Part shown: one piece after another, positions 5,227 to 6,161 of the stretch
How the letters are laid out: every line of letters starts with the position of its first letter
Position numbering within the stretch: the first letter of the stretch is position 1
Assembly: GCA_020024855.1 (NCBI GenBank)
Contig: JAHHTB010000114.1
Coordinates: forward strand, 1-6,161
Origin: Fusobacterium sp.
Lineage (GTDB): Bacteria; Fusobacteriota; Fusobacteriia; Fusobacteriales; Fusobacteriaceae
Direction of reading: 5' to 3'
Length of the DNA stretch: 6,161 bases
Notes under the pieces: model-generated
Told to the model about the DNA's origin: nothing
The model's input: only the letters and a program-made list of their open reading frames with translations
Databases searched by the model: none
Made by a program: the position numbers and the translations under genes

Positions 5227-6161
5227 ATGCATATGACACTATATAGAAAATATAGACCTAAAACTTTTGAAGAGGTAGCTGGAGAATCAGATATAATAAA
5301 AACTTTGAGAAATTCTCTAGATAATAATAAGTTAGCTCATGCCTATCTTTTTAATGGGCCAAGAGGAGTAGGAAAAACTACATCAGCAAGACTTATAGCA
5401 AAAGGTGTAAATTGTTTAAAAAATGGGATAAGTAGTACTCCTTGTAATGAATGTGAGTCTTGTAAAGAGATAGATAGGGGAAGCTTTATAGATCTTATTG
5501 AGATAGATGCTGCTTCAAACAGAGGAATAGATGAAATTAGAGAATTAAAAGATAAAATAAATTACAGACCTTCAAAAGGAAGAAAGAAAATATATATTAT
5601 AGATGAGGTTCATATGCTGACAAAAGAGGCTTTTAATGCTCTTTTAAAAACTTTGGAAGAGCCACCTGATCATGTGATTTTTATTTTAGCAACAACTGAA
5701 CCAGATAAAATATTACCAACTATAATATCAAGATGTCAAAGATATGATTTTAAAACTTTAAGCTATCAAGAAATAAAAAATAAACTTTCAGATATTTGTG
5801 AAAAAGAAAATATAAAAATAGATGATGGAAGTTTAGAGATTATTTATGAGGCTTCAGGCGGAAGTATGAGAGATGCGATTTCTATTTTAGAAAGAGTAGT
5901 AGTATCAAATTTAGGGCAGGAAATAACTGAAGAAGATACAAGTAAGACAATAGGAATCACTTCAAAAAACCTTTTACAAAATTTTTATGATATAATAAAG
6001 AGTAGCTCTTTACAAAAAGGTGTTGAGTTTTTAGAAGAACTTTGGATAGATTCTGTTGACATAGAAAAATTCTTTAAAGATTTTGCAAAATTTATAAAGG
6101 ATGAAATTTATAAAGGAAAAATTGAAGTAGAAAAGGGACTAAAAATAATTGGAGATACATT
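5227..6161 (+). CDS. dnaX: DNA polymerase III subunit gamma/tau, 3'-truncated by window edge
   Basis: The frame is open from ATG 5227 to the window end: 311 complete codons, about the ATPase part of DnaX plus the start of the oligomerisation (domain III) region. DnaX is the ATPase core of the clamp loader that places the sliding clamp on DNA at the replication fork. Diagnostic features are LYRKYRPKTF at the N-terminus, Walker A GPRGVGKTT (44-52), a zinc-binding set C63, C73, C76 and C79, and Walker B IIDEVHML (124-131). FNALLKTLEEPP (136-147), the SRC arginine-finger motif (168-170) and the sensor II GGSMRDA (211-217) follow. All catalytic residues are present, in contrast to the degenerate AAA+ protein just upstream. 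The usual VVGQ box reads VAGE (17-20), a mild departure. The C-terminal tau region, where any programmed frameshift site would lie, is outside the window. The gene starts 21 bases after the regulator with no terminator between, so it may be co-transcribed. Confidence 0.97.
   Translation, partial: MHMTLYRKYRPKTFEEVAGESDIIKTLRNSLDNNKLAHAYLFNGPRGVGKTTSARLIAKGVNCLKNGISSTPCNECESCKEIDRGSFIDLIEIDAASNRGIDEIRELKDKINYRPSKGRKKIYIIDEVHMLTKEAFNALLKTLEEPPDHVIFILATTEPDKILPTIISRCQRYDFKTLSYQEIKNKLSDICEKENIKIDDGSLEIIYEASGGSMRDAISILERVVVSNLGQEITEEDTSKTIGITSKNLLQNFYDIIKSSSLQKGVEFLEELWIDSVDIEKFFKDFAKFIKDEIYKGKIEVEKGLKIIGDT

Noticed and set aside
5202..5228. Inverted repeat ATAATT...AATTAT around the dnaX ribosome binding site
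   Set aside because: A six-pair A/T-only stem with a loop of about 15 bases is too weak and is expected by chance in this composition; there is no T-run to make it a terminator.
5227..6161. A programmed frameshift site in dnaX like the A-rich slippery site of E. coli
   Set aside because: The visible part ends before the region where that site would lie, and no slippery run followed by a stem is seen here.
1..6161. Promoter-like TATAAT/TTGACA matches, CRISPR arrays, tRNA/rRNA genes, insertion sequences and minus-strand genes
   Set aside because: TATAAT-like words are everywhere at this AT content and give no support alone. No regularly spaced repeats, tRNA-like folds, transposase or terminal inverted repeats were seen, and the minus strand shows no plausible gene.

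Overview
The window is very AT-rich, uses A/T-ending codons (AGA for Arg, TTA for Leu), and is gene-dense with every gene on the + strand. A TonB/ExbB/ExbD system implies a diderm (two-membrane) bacterium. Low GC, diderm envelope genes, strong GGAG-type ribosome binding sites and a fusobacterial-looking TonB C-terminal domain together suggest a member of the Fusobacteriota, most likely Fusobacterium. This is an inference from composition and protein character, not from a database match.

Layout. (1) 1-1448: 3' part of a tetratricopeptide-repeat (TPR) protein whose 5' end lies outside the window. (2) 1467-1820: a small exported protein with a signal peptide and a C-terminal hydrophobic tail, not recognised. 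(3) 1843-2454 exbB, 2457-2894 exbD and 2907-3788 tonB: the inner-membrane proton-driven motor and its energy transducer. (4) 3814-5205: a protein built like an NtrC-family sigma-54 activator (receiver, AAA+, Fis-type HTH) that has lost nearly every catalytic and signalling residue while keeping the DNA-binding domain. (5) 5227 to the window end: the 5' two-thirds or so of dnaX (DNA polymerase III gamma/tau). Gaps between genes are 2 to 25 bases, with no visible terminator or convincing promoter, so the whole stretch may be one transcription unit.

Working together. ExbB and ExbD form the proton channel that drives TonB, which spans the periplasm to power outer-membrane receptors. The TPR protein and the small exported protein sit directly upstream with the same tight spacing and are candidate envelope partners; no TonB-dependent receptor is in view. 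The degenerate regulator lies between tonB and dnaX and could be a DNA-binding protein that no longer uses phosphorylation, ATP hydrolysis or sigma-54. dnaX is a housekeeping replication gene, apparently at the end of this envelope cluster.

Start sites. The longest reading frames of three genes (small protein, exbB, tonB) begin at TTG codons that overlap or abut the Shine-Dalgarno sequence. In each case the downstream ATG is the better start, and the coordinates given here use it. The most interesting item is the degenerate activator; the small exported protein is the clearest unknown.
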